Source: Dolomedes plantarius (Eukaryota > Arthropoda > Arachnida > Araneae > Dolomedidae). Taken from it: a DNA stretch of 64,000 bases. The notes below the pieces were generated by a model, which made no database searches, was not told the DNA's origin, and was given only the letters and a program-made list of their open reading frames with translations. The DNA lies in NCBI GenBank assembly GCA_907164885.2, contig OU015490.1, positions 204,481,661-204,545,660 of the forward strand, written 5' to 3'. Made by a program: the position numbers and the translations under genes. Below, one piece after another: positions 1-10,594 of the stretch. Position 1 is the stretch's first letter, and the number at the start of each line of letters is the position of its first letter.

Positions 1-141
1 CATACTTTATTTCTATACATACTTTTCTTTGCACATGCTTGATTATTTCCCTACTGAGTACTTATATCGTATAACAACTGTATTTCACCTTATTTTTGCA
101 CAATTACCTTTGGCATACGTAGCTGTTGAATTGTATTTGTA

Positions 142-1017
142 TTGTTTCTCTCCTTGATTTATATTATGCAACCTCCCGGTGACCCTTCCGCGAATCTTTC
201 GCGCGTCTCCATTAAACCACCTCCTTTCTGGAAAACCAATCCATACATATGGTTTAGGCAAATTGAAGCACAATTTACCATTGCAAATATTACGGCGGAC
301 TCCACAAAATTTAACCACGCCATTGCAGCTCTAGAGTCCAGTGTTTTAGACCCAATTGCTGATTTCGTTCTAAATCCACCTGACAAGGACCAATATAATA
401 CTCTAAAGCAGCGATTGATTGAGTTGAATACCGAAAGCCAAGAGTCGAAAATCCGTACGCTGCTAAAAGGTCTCGAATTGGGCGACCAACGTCCTTCAAA
501 ACTCTTGGCGCGAATGCGCACATTAGCTGGCACGTCGATAGGCGACCCCTTGTTAAAATCTTTATGGTTCGCGAGGCTTCCAACCTCTACCCGAAGTATT
601 CTCGCTACCCTGAGCGATGACCTCAGCACATTGGCTGCGGCTGCAGATAAAATTCACGACCTGGCACCCCCCGAAATAAACATCGTCGCCAGTACAAAAA
701 ACACCAATCAAGATTCCGACCTTGATTCTCGCATAAACAGACTTACCCAGCAGGTGAACGAGTTATCGGCACTGGTACGTGGTCGTAACCCACATAAAGG
801 TGCCCACCGCCGCGAGAACAGCCGATCGAGAAGCCACCCTCGCCAATACAAGGATGCGGCCAACGGGCTATGTTTCTACCACACCAACTTTGGAGAAAGA
901 GCCAAACGGTGTAAATCCCCCATGCTCCTTCCAGCAGTCGGGAAACTAATAAGGCGATCGCCAGATCAATCGCATCCTCTTGGCCGATCCCTCGTCTACA
1001 ATAGAATTTCTCATTGA
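142..1017 (+). pseudogene. gag: gag polyprotein of gypsy element A
   Basis: A 291-residue frame with gypsy Gag layout. Residues 25-60 hold a PPFWKTNPYIWFRQIEAQF segment, typical of the start of arthropod gypsy capsid. The middle carries the conserved (L)ELGDQRPSKLLARM and LPTSTRSILA stretches. The end is basic and carries a CFYHxxFGxxAxxC zinc-binding pattern near residues 246-259. Gag would form the cytoplasmic particle and package the element RNA. It overlaps the following pol frame in a different register, as expected for gypsy elements that frameshift between gag and pol. The frame is intact, but the element cannot move because pol is deleted. Confidence 0.85.
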
Positions 1018-3466
1018 TACAGGTGCCGATTTGTCGGTAATTCCCAAATCGTTAGTACCAAACGCATCAGGCACGTCAGACTTGGTTCTTTTGGCCGCCA
1101 ATGGATCGAACATCCCCACTTACGGAACTAAAGTGCTCAAGTTAGACCTCAACCTCCGACGCTCCTTTACGTGGACGTTCGTCATCGCGGACGTTTCACA
1201 TTTTGTATTCACTCCTTTCGGTCTTCGAAACGCGGGACAAACGTTTCAGCGTTTCATCCATCAAGTCCTTGTTGGCCTTGATTTCTGTGTGCCATATTTC
1301 GATGACATTCTCATCGCCTCTTCCTCCTCTGAAGAGCATAGTTCTCACCTCCAACAAGTTTTTGACCGTCTCAAACAATACAACCTTAAACTGAACCATG
1401 CCAAATGCGTCCTTGGTAAACCTTTTGTAACCTTTCTGGGCTGTAAAATTTCATCTTCCGGTATTGAACCCTTACCTGAGAAAACGCAACAAATTACTAA
1501 CTTCCCAAAACCTGAGACCATTTCCCAGCTCCGCAGATTCCTGGCCATGATAAATTTTTATAGGCGTTTCATGGTACACGCCGCGCATACTCAAGCGCCC
1601 TTGAATGAGTTTTTGAAAGAATCTCGAAAGAATGATAAACGTCCTGTGCCATGGACGGACGAAGCGCTTGCTGCATTTAATAAATGCAAGGCTGATCTCT
1701 CCCAGGCAGTCCCCCTCGGTTTTCACTCTCCCGGGCAGCAACTCTCTCTAATGGTTGACGCTTCCGATTCTGCCATCGGAGCGGCCCTGCATGCAAAAAC
1801 CACTTTAGGACTCCAGCCTCTTTCTTTCTTCTCACGAAAGTTAACGAACGCTGAGCGGAAGTATAGTACCTATGATAGGGAATTGCTAGCTATCTACTCA
1901 GCGATTAAGCACTATCGACACTCTCTAGAAGGTCAGTCCTTTATAGTTTTTACCGATCATAGGCCCTTAACGTATGCCTTTACTAAGAACTCCGATTCTT
2001 GCTCGCCCCGTCAGTTGAGGCACCTCGACTTCATAGCGCAGTTTACTACAGACATTCGCCATGTTCCAGGAAACAAGAATGTTGTTGCAGATACCTTGTC
2101 ACGCCTGGACCACATTGCGAGTATCACCAGTTTCGACTTCACCGAACTCGCTAAGGCCCAGTCGCATGACCAGGAAATACAACGTCTTCTCTCTGGAGAG
2201 ACGCATATGAGTTTGGTTCTTCAACCATTAAAACTTTCCAACGATCTGCAAACATTCTGCGATAGCAGTACCGGCAAAGTACGTCCTTTCGTCCCAGAGG
2301 CGTGTCGTGAACGTCTGTTCCACTCCCTGCATGGACTATCTCACCCTGGAGTGCGAGCAACCAAGAAGCTCATTTCAGAGCGTTATGTGTGGCCATCAAT
2401 GGCGAAAGACATCACAGCATGGACTCGTACCTGCTTGAGCTGTCAACGCTCAAAGGTACATAAGCACACACGCAGCCCCCTGCAACAATTTTCTCCGCCA
2501 TCTCATCGCTTCGATCACGTACATCTTGATTTGGTGGGCCCTCTTCCACCTTCGGAGGGATTCACTTACTTGCTTACGTGCGTGGATCGGTATACTCGAT
2601 GGCCCTAGGCGATCCCGATAACGGACATCTCGTCCGAGACAGTAGCACGCGCTTTCATCAGTCAGTGGGTTGCCCGTTTTGGAACCCCTTCCGTCATCAC
2701 CACCGATCAAGGACGCCAGTTTCAAGCACATCTTTTCTCTGATCTAATGTCACTACTTGGCACGAAGCACATCCGCACCTCGCCGTACCATCCAGCGGGC
2801 AACGGGCTAGTTGAGCGTTTTCACCGCTCACTTAAACAGGCCCTTAGATGTCACTCAAACAACCGGTGGACTGAGACTCTCCCACTAGTCCTCCAGGGAC
2901 TCCGCTCCTCGTTCAAGGAAGACCTCCAGTGCACAAGTGCGGAGCTTGTATATGGTTCTACTCTCCGCCTCCCTGCAGATTTTCTCCATCCATCCCCACC
3001 CCCTGCAGTCGAACCATCCGAGTTCGTCCAACATCTCCGTAGCTTAATGCAGAGCCTCTCACCAACTCCCACTTCTGCTCACCACAATCCGACCACCTTC
3101 GTGCACCCTTCTCTCGAATCGTGCTCTCATGTCTTTGTGCGCTATGATGGGATCCGGCGCTCACTACAGCATCCGTACAACGGACCCTTCAAGGTAATGG
3201 ACAGAACGGCTAAATATTACACATTGCTTATGAATGGTAAGAATTGTGTTATTGGCCTCGACCGTTTAAAGCCAGCATTCCTCACCACCAGCGACTCCCT
3301 GACGTCGCAGCATCCTGTGTTGAATCCAAATGATCCTGTCACGACTAGCGTACCAACTCCTACAACTGTTACGAGACATTCGCCCTCGCCGACTCCAATA
3401 ACGACTCCAGTTCCAGTGTCAACGCGTTCTGGTCGACGGGTTCGGTTTAACCCCCGTTACTTGTAA
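980..3466 (+). pseudogene. pol: pol of gypsy element A: protease, truncated RT, RNase H, integrase
   Basis: One frame runs from 980 to 3466, broken only by TAG at 2606-2608. The protease active site FLIDTGADLSVIP is near residues 10-22. After about 70 residues the sequence jumps directly into the late palm of reverse transcriptase (TPFGLRNAGQTFQRF), so the fingers and first catalytic aspartate are missing although the YFDD box remains. RNase H follows (MVDASDSAIGAAL, YDRELLAIY, FTDHRPL). Integrase has the HPG...CLSCQ zinc-binding end, then catalytic residues in LDLVGP, TTDQGRQF and VERFHRS. The stop sits where gypsy integrases normally read RWPEA, which points to a single G-to-T change. A chromo-like basic tail ends the frame. 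Confidence 0.85.
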
Positions 3467-3499
3467 CCCTCAGTACCTACGGTACTTGGGGGGGAATAC

Positions 3500-3760
3500 T
3501 GTGGCAACCCAACTCGCAGACACCTCCTACGTCGCGTTCTGCGCATCTGGTTCGCGCAGGATTAGAGAATTGCCGCGGACTTTGGAACACCGATCTAGAC
3601 TACTTCACTTTTCCGTACTAGCGTGGTACGTACGCTTCTCCGCTCCGTATTCACTGCGATGAAGTACGAGCCGGGTTTCGTAACTGTAAATTTGTTATGT
3701 GTCAATTTTTAAATAAAAGAATATGTTATGTTTATAATTGCTGCTTACCTTCTGATGTCG
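3500..3760 (+). repeat. 3' LTR of gypsy element A
   Basis: A G-rich polypurine tract (3487-3496, CTTGGGGGGGAATA context) is followed by TGTGGCAACCC, a normal LTR start, then about 260 bases ending close to the restart of another element's gag. An AATAAA-type signal lies near 3711-3717. The 3' limit is approximate because the 5' LTR is not available for comparison. Confidence 0.65.
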
Positions 3761-3764
3761 TAAT

Positions 3765-4109
3765 ATGGGAATAATAGTTCCCATAAACCTTCTAGGTGAT
3801 AAAGCGAAAAACATATTGTTTTACATAAGTGAAGATGATATTAAATGTTACAATACCGTTAAGTCGTTAATATGGAAAGAATTCCAACCTACCGCGCAAG
3901 AATGCCTCAATAATTTTCGGAAAGCCAGAAGAGAAATCAATGAAACGCATACGCAATTCGCGTCAAGATTGTCAGCTAATTTTCAATATTATTGTAGTTT
4001 GCGTAAAGTTAATGATTTTGAAGCGTTGTGTCAATTAATCGTATCCGATAAGCTTTTTCAAACGTTGGACAAAGAAGTTTCATCATACATCAATATAAAA
4101 GTTCGGTGA
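3765..4109 (+). pseudogene. gag: Gag core fragment of gypsy element B
   Basis: A 114-residue fragment containing NLLGDKAKNILFYIS, EFQPTAQECLNNFRKAR and LSANFQYYCSLR. It aligns by eye with the minus-strand Gag at 32829-33332 (NLMGERASNVLIHVS, EFQPTPQECYHNFKNAR, LSANFEYYCKLR), so this is a capsid-type domain of the same family. The amino-terminal half is missing because element A was inserted here; the carboxy end is lost to a frameshift near 4110. The first codons shown are partly read from sequence flanking the junction. Confidence 0.8.
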
Positions 4110-4279
4110 AAAATACGTAGAACCGCAAATCTTTAGGGAAGGAAATTGACATATACTTTGTAAATAGCGGTAGATCTTTTGGTGAAGTAAATTTTCAGAC
4201 GCAGGAAAACACTAGTAAATTTCAGAAATTTCCCAAAGAGGTAAATACACTCCACCCCCTATGAGAAACTCCACCCCCT

Positions 4280-5164
4280 GTGAGAAACAATTCATTTAAA
4301 TATAGATATCCGTCCAAAGAATGCTACACGTGTGGAAGTTTTAACCATCTTGCAAAATATTGCACTAATCGAATCAAAAACCAAACCGAAAGACAATCTA
4401 TTCCCTCAAAACAAAGTGAAAAAACTGAAAATAAATTGGTAGCTAAAGTTAAAATCTCCTCTTCACAGTTTCTTGAACGTGTGAATGTTAACGTATAGGG
4501 AAATGTAATTAAAGCATTAATTGATTCAAAAAGCGAAATTTGTGTTTTAAATCTGAAATACATCCCAAACGTCTCGATCAAGTGTGACGGGGAAATTGAG
4601 CTAATTTCAGCCTTTGGAGAAAAAATAATTGCTGATACCACGACTATTTCTGTGTGGCTGGAAGATTCAAAGCGACCTTCGAATGTAAATTGTGCTGTCA
4701 CAGATAAATTACACGAACCATTTATTATTCCTCCTAAAGTTTTACATGCATTGAAAGACACAATCTATAAACATCCGGTGTCTATCGAACAAAGTGATGA
4801 CTTAGTGATTCATACTTCTGAGAGTGAGATTTTGCGTTGCCCTGAAATGAATAATCAAGAAAAACAAACGGGATTAGGCGATAACCAGAGATGTTTAGAA
4901 AACGAAAGCGAAAATGGTTTTGAATCTTTTTTAGTTAATTTATCGCTGACTGAGGACTGTCTTTACGATTTGAATCATATTTCGAACGTGGAGATAAAAG
5001 ACGAATTAAATAAGTTAATTTCTGATTACAACCCGATTAAAACAGAGACAACAAATTTAAAAATGAAAATAATTTTAACGGACGAGGAACCGATTTCGAT
5101 TCGTAATAGACGTCTACCGCTGATAAAAAAAAAGAAGTTGAAATCCAAATCAACGAGTGGTTGA
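4280..5164 (+). pseudogene. Nucleocapsid zinc knuckle and aspartic protease of gypsy element B
   Basis: A single frame broken by one TAG at 4496-4498. CYTCGSFNHLAKYC (CX2CX4HX4C) near the start is the RNA-binding knuckle of Gag. The protease follows after the stop with ALIDSKSEICVL, where the usual active-site D-S/T-G triplet has become DSK, so the enzyme would be dead even without the stop. A protease tail (AVTDKLHEPFIIPPKV) and an acidic linker lead to reverse transcriptase, which continues in another frame after a run of adenines near 5126-5136. Damage includes one nonsense codon, one active-site loss and one probable slippage frameshift. Confidence 0.75.
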
Positions 5165-5754
5165 AACAAGGTATTATAAAAGAAAGCGTATCAAATTATT
5201 CATCACCAGTTGTAATTTGTAGAAAGAAAGATGGGACAATGCGCCTATGTGTTGACTACCGTCAATGAAATAAAAAAAAGATTAAAGATAAATATCCTCT
5301 GCCAAATTTAGAAGAGGTTTTAGATAAATTAGAGAAGGGTTAGGTTTTTACTACTCTTGATCTTAAAAATGCATTTTTTCACTTTGACATTGATGAAAAT
5401 AGCCAAAAATACACGTCGTTTGTTACTGAAAGTGGACAATACGAATTTTTGAAAGTTCCTTTTGGGCTAGCTAACAGTCCCGCGGTTTTCCAGAGATATA
5501 TAAATCATATTTTTAGAGATTTGTTAAGGGATGGTACTTTGATTATATACTTAAATGATATTATTATTCCCTCTGAGGATGAAATTGATGGTTTGGAAAA
5601 ATTAGTACGGGTTCTAAATACAGCAGCTAAATACGGTCTTGAGCTTAATTTAAAGAAATACAAGTTTATGAAAAAGAAGATTGAATTCTTAGGACATATT
5701 ATTGAACAGGGAGACCCTCTAAAGAAATTCGACCCTCTAAAGAAAAAACAATAG
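5129..5754 (+). pseudogene. Reverse transcriptase of gypsy element B
   Basis: The frame begins within the adenine run after the protease and holds the fingers and palm: GIIKESxSNYSSPVV, RLCVDYRQ, TLDLKNAFFHFDI (first catalytic aspartate), KVPFGLANSPAVFQR and IIYLNDIIIPS. The last replaces the catalytic YxDD with YLND, losing one metal-binding aspartate. In-frame stops occur at about 5266 and 5341. Near 5714-5744 a short stretch encoding DPLKK is tandemly duplicated, which throws the frame into a stop at 5752. No activity is possible. Confidence 0.8.
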
Positions 5755-6922
5755 CCGTCCAAAATTTTCCTGAACCTAAGAATATTAAAGAAGTTCAAAG
5801 TTTTCTCGGACTAACCGGATTTTTTAGAAAATTTATCCCACACTATGCTACAATAGCGACTAAAGTGACTTGCTGCGTGCCTCAACACCTTTTAAGTTTG
5901 ACGATGATCAAAAACAAGCCTTTCAGAAACTAAAGGAACTTTTATGTAACGAACCTATTTTACACCTATTTAAACCGGAGAGAAGCATAGAACTCCATAC
6001 GGATGCCTCTAAGTTAGGATTTGGAGCAAGTTTGCTACAAAAGGACGATGATGATAATTATCACTCGATTCACTATATGAGTCGCAAAACCTCATTACAA
6101 GAGGAGAAGCTCTGTAGTTATGAGTTAGAAGTACTAGTCGTTGTAGAAGCTCTTGAAAAATTCAAACACTACTTGTTAGGTACAAAATTTAAAATTTATA
6201 CTGATTGTTCAGCTTTCGTGGAAACCATGAATAAGAAAGAAACAGCACCTAAAGTGGCACGATGGTCTCTTTTCCTACAACAATACCATTATGAAATGAA
6301 ACACCGCCCTGGCGAACGTATGAGACATGTCGATGCACTTAGCAGACATCCAGTTATGAGTGTCACATGTGAAGGTATAACACATAAAATAATTAAGTCC
6401 CAAAAAGATGACGAGCATATAGAAACCATTAAAATTTTTTTGAAGAACAATGTGCTATATAAAATTGTAAACGATTCAAAAGTCTTGGTAGTACCGCAAA
6501 TGATGCAGGCCGAGGTTGTTAGAAACGCTCATCAGTTAGGACATTTTGGCATAGCAAAAACTGAGGATGTAGTTAAACGTGATTTTTATTTTCCCAACCT
6601 TAAAAAATGTGTTGAAGACGTCATAAATAACTGTGTTAAATGTATCTTAGTAAATAAGAAAGCTGGAAAAGCAGAAGGTTTCTTAAATCCGATTCCTAAA
6701 GAAGACGTACTTTTGTCTACTTACCACGTTGATTTTATTGGTCCCCTTCCGACCACAAACAAAAATTACAATCACATCTTTAGCGTGATAGATGCTTTTA
6801 CAAAGTTTGCGTGGTTATATCCCAAGACTGTATCCGCCCAAGATGCCATAGCGAAGTTAAAACAACAGCAAGCGATATTTGGAAATCCTCACCGTATTAT
6901 GTCTGATCGTGGTGGAGCATTT
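5755..6922 (+). pseudogene. RNase H and amino-terminal integrase of gypsy element B
   Basis: After a frame change the connection domain is readable, then RNase H with LHTDASKLGFGASLLQ, YELEVLVVVEAL and YTDCSAFVETM. The RHVDALSRHPVM sequence marks the RNase H to integrase linker. Integrase begins with the HQLGHFG...CVKCI zinc-binding HHCC domain, then the first catalytic aspartate in YHVDFIGPLP and the second in MSDRGGAF. Homology stops exactly at 6922, where a DNA transposon starts; the remaining integrase resumes at 8993 in the same frame if the insertion and one ATTT are removed. Confidence 0.85.
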
Positions 6923-8988
6923 GAGGGGTTCACAACCATAGTGGACCAAGTCCATATTTTTAAAAAAGGGAGCTAATTCGTGTTGGAGTAACTTAAAAAC
7001 ATGTTCTATTCACTGCCATAGTGAATCATCTGATTAATACGCTTTCTCTCCCAGAGATGTCCTCTATAGCAACAGTGAGACAAGAAAGTTCATGAATGCT
7101 TCACAGCCCTATTAAACCAAGTCCCTAGGACATTTTAACATCGAGTACAGTTGAATAATATATTTTGTTTTAGCAAAATGAGTAGCAATGAAGGGTCTTC
7201 AGGCGAAGAATATGTTCCAGCTTTATCATCTGATGATTTTTGACCCCTGGGAAGAAAATTGACATTTCTGATGTTGTGGCACACACTAAGTCATTTCCTG
7301 CTTATCAAAGTCACTATTCCAGGAAAGATAATCCTGAGAGAAAGTATCTTCATCATGATGTTTCCATTCGAAAAATGTATGACATGTATGCGGAGGAAGG
7401 CAGAGATAAGGATAAGGTCCCCCGGGAAAGAAAAATTTTATTATAAAATTTTCACAACGAAGTTCAATTTACATTTCAAGTTGCCAAGTAGATACATGTC
7501 GTTTGTGCGATGAAATTTCAACACAGTTGTCAGCAGAGAATGAAGAAAATACCATAAAAAGTCTTGAGACCAAAAAGGAACTCCATTTGCGGAGAGCAGA
7601 GCAGGCTAGAACCGAAATAAAAAGAGACAAGGAAAAAGCTTCAGATGATAGATACTGCTGTACTTTTGACTTACAGAAAGCACTTTCCCTTCCTAAACTC
7701 ACAACATCAGTAGCTTATTATAAACGTAATCTCTACGTTTATAATTTTGGGATACATTCCTTTAATGATAATATTGGATTCATGTATCTATGGGATGAGA
7801 CAGAGGGCTGAAGAGGCTCTCAAGACATTGCAAGCATTCTCTTAAGAAATCTTAAAAATAATTCTGTATCTCATAAGGATATTGCTCTATACTCTGATGC
7901 CTGTTGTGGGCAATGTCAGAACATCAAAGTGGCCCTTACACTGCTGAAACTAGTCAATAGCACAGACATTGTAGCACAGAAAATTGACTACAAATTCATG
8001 GTCTCTGGTCACTCCTTCCTTCCCAATGATGCAGAATTTAGAGTGATTGAAGCAACAAGTCGTAAGAAAGAACATATTTACGTTCCAAGGGATTGGAAGG
8101 AAACTATAATAAATGCAAAGAAAAAACATCCTAAATTTACAGTCAATAATATTAAACATTCTGATTTCCTCTCTACAAGATCATTGGAAGAAACCATCAC
8201 AAACAGAAAGAAGGACACCGAGGGAGCTCCTTTAAATTGGCCGAATATTTGATGGTTCCGAGTTATGAGAGGTTGTCCTTTCATTTTACAGTTCAAAGAA
8301 ACATTGAATGAATATGTACCTTTCCGGGAAATAAATTTGCAAGCCGGGAAATAAATTTGAAGGCTCGTGGACGACAGTTGCTCTCTCTGTCATCTGTTAC
8401 TCAAGAGACATTGTACATTGGTAGGAGAAAGATTAATGTTGCCAAAAAGAAAGATATGATGGAACTCCTATTCATTCCACCGATCTATCATCATTTTTTA
8501 AGAACCTTCCAGTGGAAACAAATACTATTCTCCAGGACATTAGTTCGGTAAAAGAGGAAGATGATGATACTATTGCATAGTGTGATTAAGAAAAGTTAAA
8601 TGGCAGCATGAGTCATAGGTTATTTTTTGTTAAAATTGGAAAAGTGAATCAAGAATTAAATTTTTATTCTTTTTCATTCACATAATGTATATTATTGTAG
8701 TTTTCTTTATTAATCTCTAACGTAGTATTCTTCCATGCAATAGAATGTTCATAGCCATAGAGAACCAAGTCCAAGTTTTTTTCTGAAAAACACAATATGA
8801 AACAGAAATATTTATTTCCTACTTATAGATGCAGGACAATTAAAACAGATACAGTTTTAAGAATATAATGTCATATTTCTCTTTACAATATCACTTGACT
8901 AGAATAGATTACACACAAAAAACTTTAGACCTTGATTTCTTCAATTTAGTTTAGATGGACTTGGTTCACTATGGTTGTGATCCCCCTC
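6923..8988 (+). mobile_element. DNA transposon with 33-34 bp TIRs and 4-bp ATTT target duplication
   Basis: Starts GAGGGGTTCACAACC and ends GGTTGTGATCCCCCTC. The ends are inverted repeats of about 33 bases with few mismatches, both continuing into a CCAAGTCCAT motif. ATTT stands directly outside both ends (6919-6922 and 8989-8992). Taking out the element and one ATTT restores the gypsy integrase frame, which fixes the boundaries. Four-base duplications with GAG-type termini fit the Sola superfamily; that assignment is inference. The interior encodes a broken transposase-like protein. Confidence 0.85.
7178..8590 (+). pseudogene. Transposase-like protein of the 6923-8988 element (broken)
   Basis: An ATG at 7178 opens an acidic start (GEEYVPALSSDD) that ends in TGA, and the frame shifts. 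Later pieces read DISDVVAHTKSFPAYQSHYS, a tyrosine/phenylalanine-rich YYKIFTTKFNLHF stretch, a coiled coil (7503-7640), YYKRNLYVYNFG, FMYLWDETEG, an in-frame TGA at 7809-7811, then ALYSDACCGQCQNIK, FMVSGHSFLPNDAEF and APLNWPNI. The order resembles a multi-copy family of arthropod and cnidarian proteins that I take to be transposases; the WDE and YSD positions are candidates for acidic catalytic residues. At least two frameshifts and two stops make it dead. The superfamily name is not proven. Confidence 0.65.
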
Positions 8989-8992
8989 ATTT

Positions 8993-9607
8993 ATTTCCAA
9001 GGAATTTCAAGACTATTGTGAGTACGAAAATCTTGAACACATCAAAGTTACTACAGGAGTTCCACGAGGAAACGGACAGGTAGAGCGATTACATGCAACG
9101 TTGATCCCTATCCTACCCAAATTATCATTAGACGATCCAACCAAATGGTACAAACATGTAGACACATTGCAAAGAACGATCAATTCAACAGTATCGAGAA
9201 GTACAAGAAAGACACCATTCGAATTGTTAACAGGAGTCAAGATGAGAAGCAGATAGGAATCCAGAATTTTAGAAATTTTAGAAGAAGAAAGAATCAACTT
9301 TATGATGAATAACCTTAAACAGATCCGCGAGGAGGCGAAGCACAATAGTTTAAAGATACAAAAACAATACCGAAGAGGATTTGACAAGAAAAGGAAATAA
9401 TCCCATGTCTATAAAAAAGGAGATCTTGTGGCTATCCAACGTACTCAATTCGGTAGTGGAATGAAGTTAAGGCCAAAATTTCTCGGACCTTACGAAGTGA
9501 TCCTTGTAAAGTCCAAGGACAGATACGAAGTTAAGAAACTTGGAGAACATGAAGGTCTAAACCTGACCAATACTTCGGTTGATCTGTTAGAACCGTGGAC
9601 TAACTAA
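8993..9607 (+). pseudogene. Carboxy-terminal integrase of gypsy element B
   Basis: Continuation of the split integrase: EFQDYCEYENLEHIKVTTG, then GNGQVERLHATLIP with the third catalytic residue (E), then the conserved KTPFELLTGV. In-frame stops occur near 9254 and 9399. The carboxy-terminal DNA-binding region is recognisable as KGDLVAIQRTQFGSGMKL and KFLGPYEVI. The frame ends at PWTN-stop close to the presumed LTR. The element around it has lost activity through independent point mutations. Confidence 0.8.
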
Positions 9608-9990
9608 CCTTTCCACACACTTCCTTGTAAATACCCTCTCTCTCCCCCTGTTTTATTCTTTTTTTCAGATTTGTTCCCGTGCAGCGAGGACTCTGCAGGT
9701 CTGATGGCCGAGCGACGTAAAGTGGAAAATCCACCAGAGGGCGCTGTACGCAGCGACCAGAGTGAACGTCTACACATCCGGATTTTCGGCGAGTGGAAGC
9801 CGGCGGACATAGCGGGCCGTATACCAAAGCTAGAACTATATCAATGTTCGAGTTTCTGTTTTATGTTATATTGTAGTTTCATGTGATATGCCAACATATC
9901 CAGCTTTAAATAAATTATTGTCGGTAATCGAACGTTTCTTTTTTGAGATACCCCTGGATATACATTTTGAATTTGTTGCTACTCCCGGAT
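9608..9990 (+). repeat. Presumed 3' LTR of gypsy element B
   Basis: Non-coding sequence directly after the integrase stop, locally GC-richer (9670-9830), with a TAAATAAATT poly-A type signal near 9906 and an end at GGATCTGACA before a (TA)n run. No second LTR copy is in the window, so both limits are estimates. Confidence 0.5.
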
Positions 9991-10244
9991 CTGACATATA
10001 TATATATATATATATTATAGCTAGTAAACGGGATGACGGCATGTTAGAAACTGACGGAAAATTATGACCAGCCTTTTATTTTCGCTCGTAGCCGACACCG
10101 CTCTACCGCTCTGTCGCTCTTATCATAGTCGACGTCGCTTTCCCGTCTGTCACTCTTATCATAGTCGACGTTGGTCTACCGCTCTGTCGCACTGAAGTCC
10201 TTTGCTCATCGCTCACCGCTTGTATAGCAGCCGAGGCGTAAGGG
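9991..10244. repeat. (TA)n followed by a short 43-bp tandem repeat
   Basis: A (TA)n run (about 9990-10017) is followed by a GC-richer stretch in which CTCTTATCATAGTCGACGT occurs twice (near 10117 and 10153) among CTACCGCTCTGTCGC-type repeats. No coding potential is seen. Confidence 0.6.
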
Positions 10245-10290
10245 GTTTCTGTCTTTGAGCCTAACATATATCTATATCCATTTCTCTCTC

Positions 10291-10373
<83 letters not shown>

Positions 10374-10513
10374 GTATATATATATATATAATTATATTTA
10401 TTTATTTATTTTTTTAAATATATATGTATATACATTTTTTTTTCAATGCGGAGGCACTTGTCGCGAAGAATTCACCCCAGCTTTGCTGGCCATTTTATTA
10501 TGGGGGCGCCATC

Positions 10514-10594
<81 letters not shown>

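Larger units (their letters stand above)
1..3760 (+). mobile_element. Ty3/gypsy LTR retrotransposon A (5' end outside window, decayed)
   Basis: A gypsy-type element in gag, protease, partial reverse transcriptase, RNase H, integrase, 3' LTR order. Its 5' LTR is not in the window; the first 141 bases are AT-rich leader with no match to the 3' LTR. It is inactive: a large deletion joins protease to the middle of reverse transcriptase, and the integrase frame has a nonsense codon at 2606-2608. Coding DNA is clearly richer in GC than the surroundings, which suggests a fairly recent arrival. Just past its 3' LTR the gag frame of a second gypsy element (B) resumes, so A appears to have inserted into B. 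Confidence 0.85.
3765..9990 (+). mobile_element. Ty3/gypsy LTR retrotransposon B (decayed, interrupted twice)
   Basis: A second gypsy element read on the plus strand, much more AT-rich and mutated than element A. Domains appear in order: Gag core (3765-4109), zinc knuckle and protease (4280-5164), reverse transcriptase (5129-5754), RNase H and amino-terminal integrase (5755-6922), carboxy-terminal integrase (8993-9607) and an LTR-like 3' end. Its 5' part is cut off by element A, and its integrase is split by a DNA transposon at 6923-8988. Its Gag is clearly related to that of element D on the minus strand (32829-33572), so both belong to one clade. Confidence 0.85.

Noticed and set aside
159..629. 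156-residue minus-strand frame opposite gag of element A
   Set aside because: Antisense shadow of a well-supported gag frame, with no recognisable domain.
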